This document shows, piece after piece, positions 62,039 through 64,000 of a DNA stretch of 64,000 bases. The stretch spans positions 1 through 64,000 of the forward strand of contig CABJEP010000011.1 of the NCBI GenBank assembly GCA_902364645.1. Reading direction: 5' to 3'. Below the pieces are notes generated by a model that was not told the DNA's origin, ran no database searches, and was given only the letters and a program-made list of their open reading frames with translations. Within the stretch, counting starts at the first letter, position 1, and every line of letters begins with the position of its first letter. Position numbers and translations under genes: made by a program. This stretch comes from Coriobacteriaceae bacterium (GTDB taxonomy: Bacteria > Actinomycetota > Coriobacteriia > Coriobacteriales > Coriobacteriaceae).

Positions 62039-63394
62039 ATGTCTGCTATTGATATTGTGCTTGTTGTGATCGCCTTGGTGGCGGTGGGGGTTGCTGTGGC
62101 TTGCGCCCTCCAGCTCAAGAGCCTGCGTGCCGAGCTGCGGGAGCGTGGCGACAGTAGCGCGGAAACGCTGGCAGCGCTCGAGCAGGCCAACAGCACGCTC
62201 GACACCCTGAACGTCGCGTTGGCCGAAACCCGCCGCACGGCAAATGCCATCGCGCAGCAGCAGACGACCGATGCCGCCGTAGAGCAGCAGCGCTACCTGA
62301 CCATTGCGCGCGAGTTCTCGCAGGCCGGCGACCGTATGGATGACCTGCGCCGCGAGACGGCCCAACAGCTTGGCGCCAACCGCGAAGGCATCGAGCATCG
62401 CCTGGACAAGGTGCGCGAGACGGTCGATGCTCAGCTGGGCGCCATCCGCAAAGACAACAACGTGCAGCTCGACCAAATGCGTGCGACGGTGGACGAGAAG
62501 CTCTCTCGCACGCTCAACGACCGACTGTCGGCATCGTTTAAGCAGGTGAGCGACCAGCTCGAGGCCGTGTACAAGGGCCTGGGCGACATGCAGTCTATCG
62601 CCACCGGCGTGGGCGACCTTAAACGCGTGCTGGGCAATGTGAAGGCGCGTGGCATTTTGGGCGAGGTGCAGCTGGGCGCGATCCTGGCGGACATCCTTAC
62701 GCCCGACCAGTATCTGGAAAACGTTGCCACCAAGCCCGGCGCCTCGGAGCGTGTTGAGTTTGCCGTCAAGCTGCCGGTAGACGAGGGCGACCCCGTGCTG
62801 CTGCCGATTGACTCCAAATTCCCGGGTGATGCGTACGAGCATCTGCTCGACGCGCAGGAGTCGGGCGATGCGGAGACCGTGGCGGCTGCGCGCAAGACGC
62901 TCGACACCATGGTCAAGCGCGAGGCCAAGGACATCTGCGAAAAGTACCTGAGTGTGCCGGCAACGACCAACTTTGGCATCATGTTCGTGCCGTTTGAGGG
63001 GCTGTACGCCGAGATCGTCAGCCGCCCCGGGCTTATCGAGATCCTGGGCCGCGACTATCACGTCAACGTAGCCGGTCCCAGCACCATGGCCGCCATTCTC
63101 AACAGCCTGCAGATGAGCTACCAGACGTTTAGGCTGCAAAAACGTACCGACGACGTGCTGCGCGTGCTCTCCGCCGTCAAGGCCGAGCTGCCGCGCTATC
63201 AGGCGGCGCTGCGCCGCGCCCAGCAGCAGATCGAGACCGCGGGCAAAACGGTCGAGGGCATCATTACCACGCGCACCAACGTCATGGAGCGCAAGCTCAA
63301 GGACATCGACGCGCTGGAGGATGCTGAGGAAGCCGACGCGATTTTGGGCTTGGAGTCCGCAGGCCTGCTCGCAGACCAAAAAGACGAGGACTAG
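62039..63394 (+). CDS. rmuC: DNA recombination protein RmuC
   Basis: About 451 residues. An N-terminal membrane helix (about 5-25) is followed by a long coiled coil (about 30-185). The RmuC nuclease-like domain has ARGILGEVQLGAIL, SERVEFAVKLPVDEG, LPIDSKFPGDAYEHL and FVPFEGLYAEIV. RmuC limits inversion-type rearrangements in E. coli. ATG 62039 (MSAIDIVLVVIAL) follows GCGGAG. GGGTAAGATTG at 61982 fits the recurring -10 motif. This is a full-length member. Confidence 0.93.
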   Translation: MSAIDIVLVVIALVAVGVAVACALQLKSLRAELRERGDSSAETLAALEQANSTLDTLNVALAETRRTANAIAQQQTTDAAVEQQRYLTIAREFSQAGDRMDDLRRETAQQLGANREGIEHRLDKVRETVDAQLGAIRKDNNVQLDQMRATVDEKLSRTLNDRLSASFKQVSDQLEAVYKGLGDMQSIATGVGDLKRVLGNVKARGILGEVQLGAILADILTPDQYLENVATKPGASERVEFAVKLPVDEGDPVLLPIDSKFPGDAYEHLLDAQESGDAETVAAARKTLDTMVKREAKDICEKYLSVPATTNFGIMFVPFEGLYAEIVSRPGLIEILGRDYHVNVAGPSTMAAILNSLQMSYQTFRLQKRTDDVLRVLSAVKAELPRYQAALRRAQQQIETAGKTVEGIITTRTNVMERKLKDIDALEDAEEADAILGLESAGLLADQKDED

Positions 63395-63520
63395 TCGCAA
63401 CGGACGGTGGGTCGCCGGCGTAAACGCGGGTGCCCCATCGCTTTTCGCATCGTGCTTGCCTGAAGTGCGCTTCAATGTGCAACAATGGCGTTTCGCCCTA
63501 TCAGATGCGAAAGGAAGCCC

Positions 63521-64000
63521 ATGTCTCAGAGAAGCACCAGTCCGCTCAGCCGCTCCACCGTGCGCCGCACGCTGCAGCGGTTTTGGGGTGTCACGCGCAC
63601 GCAGCCGCTGATTGTCTTTCTCTCGGTGCTCTCGTCGGCGGGCTACATCTTTTTGCTCACGTTTGCCAACACCTACGTGATGGCCCTCATCGTCGACCGC
63701 GTCCAGGCCGGCCCCGTGGCGGGCGATCAAGTATTCGAGGTCTTCGGCCCCTATATCCTGGCGCTCGTACTCGTTAACCTGGTGGGTCAGATCCTCTCCA
63801 AGCTGCAGGACTACACCGTCTACAAGCTCGAGATCGCAGGCAACTACCACCTGGCGCGCCTGTGCTTCGACACGCTCTCCAACCAATCCATGACATTCCA
63901 TACCAGCCGCTTTGGCGGATCGCTTGTGAGCCAGACAAGCCGTTTTATGAGCGGCTACACGGGTCTGGTCGACGTGACGGTGTATTCGCTCATCCCCACC
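63521..64000 (+). CDS. ABC transporter membrane domain, truncated by the window end
   Basis: The first 160 codons of a membrane protein starting MSQRSTSPLSRSTVRR. Two hydrophobic segments are visible (about 30-60 and 75-100), then a coupling region (FDTLSNQSMTFHTSRFGG) typical of exporter-type ABC membrane domains. The ATPase part would lie beyond the window. GAAAGGAAG precedes ATG 63521. Confidence 0.8.
   Translation, partial: MSQRSTSPLSRSTVRRTLQRFWGVTRTQPLIVFLSVLSSAGYIFLLTFANTYVMALIVDRVQAGPVAGDQVFEVFGPYILALVLVNLVGQILSKLQDYTVYKLEIAGNYHLARLCFDTLSNQSMTFHTSRFGGSLVSQTSRFMSGYTGLVDVTVYSLIPT

Noticed and set aside
61793..63901. A 702-residue minus-strand open frame over rmuC
   Set aside because: Antisense shadow of rmuC and the ABC gene, with no recognisable motif.

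Overview
The window looks like a chromosomal segment of a strictly anaerobic, high-GC actinobacterium of the class Coriobacteriia, most likely a gut Collinsella or close relative. This is inferred from protein content, since no 16S gene is present. The evidence is an actinobacterial kinase/phosphatase/FHA/SEDS-PBP operon, a mannose-type PTS with a DUF956 protein, a one-piece pyruvate:ferredoxin oxidoreductase, rubrerythrin and LytS/LytTR two-component systems. Core genes are strongly GC-biased at third codon positions. Two blocks, 14.9-20.7 kb and 30-36 kb, are visibly more AT-rich.

Layout. 0.5-3.7 kb: mannose-family PTS (fused EIIAB, EIIC, EIID) plus DUF956. 3.9-4.1 kb: tRNA-Arg(CCU) with a duplicated 3' end and an inverted fragment. 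4.2-14.4 kb, minus strand: growth and phosphosignalling operon in transcription order kinase, fhaA, fhaB, pstP, fused rodA-pbpA, pknB. 14.6-14.7 kb: an array of alternating inverted repeats. 14.9-20.7 kb: membrane regulator with two LuxR-type HTH domains, then a secreted protein, two ABC permeases, an ATPase and another exported protein. 20.8-25.9 kb: membrane protein, dnaX, small membrane protein, ybaB, recR. 26.1-29.8 kb: second kinase/FHA module.

30-36 kb: an accessory island lying between an FHA gene and a diverged partial copy of its 3' end. It holds a decayed methyltransferase, an ABC exporter, an IS110-type remnant and a compact minus-strand RiPP-like locus. That locus has a radical SAM/SPASM enzyme, two paralogous Cys-rich precursor-like peptides that both begin KHIHP after the start codon, and a 35-residue membrane peptide. 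The two precursor genes and the membrane peptide were read directly from the sequence. This is the best candidate for an undescribed system in the window.

37-64 kb is mostly housekeeping and metabolism: nifJ, a DUF4143 ATPase with a 34-bp tandem repeat upstream, carbamate kinase, a C39-like peptidase, an APC permease with an amidohydrolase, two paralogous LytS/LytTR systems flanking a Zn phospholipase C-like protein, an MFS permease and a glycosyltransferase, then a phosphoesterase, tRNA-Asp, an Rrf2/MutY/rubrerythrin cluster, two small membrane proteins, rmuC and the start of an ABC transporter. The intergenic regions are rich in long inverted repeats, a 262-bp MITE-like element, and two related hairpin elements that keep their central loop but have different, self-complementary arms. 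A GGGTAnnATG-like -10 motif recurs upstream of many genes.
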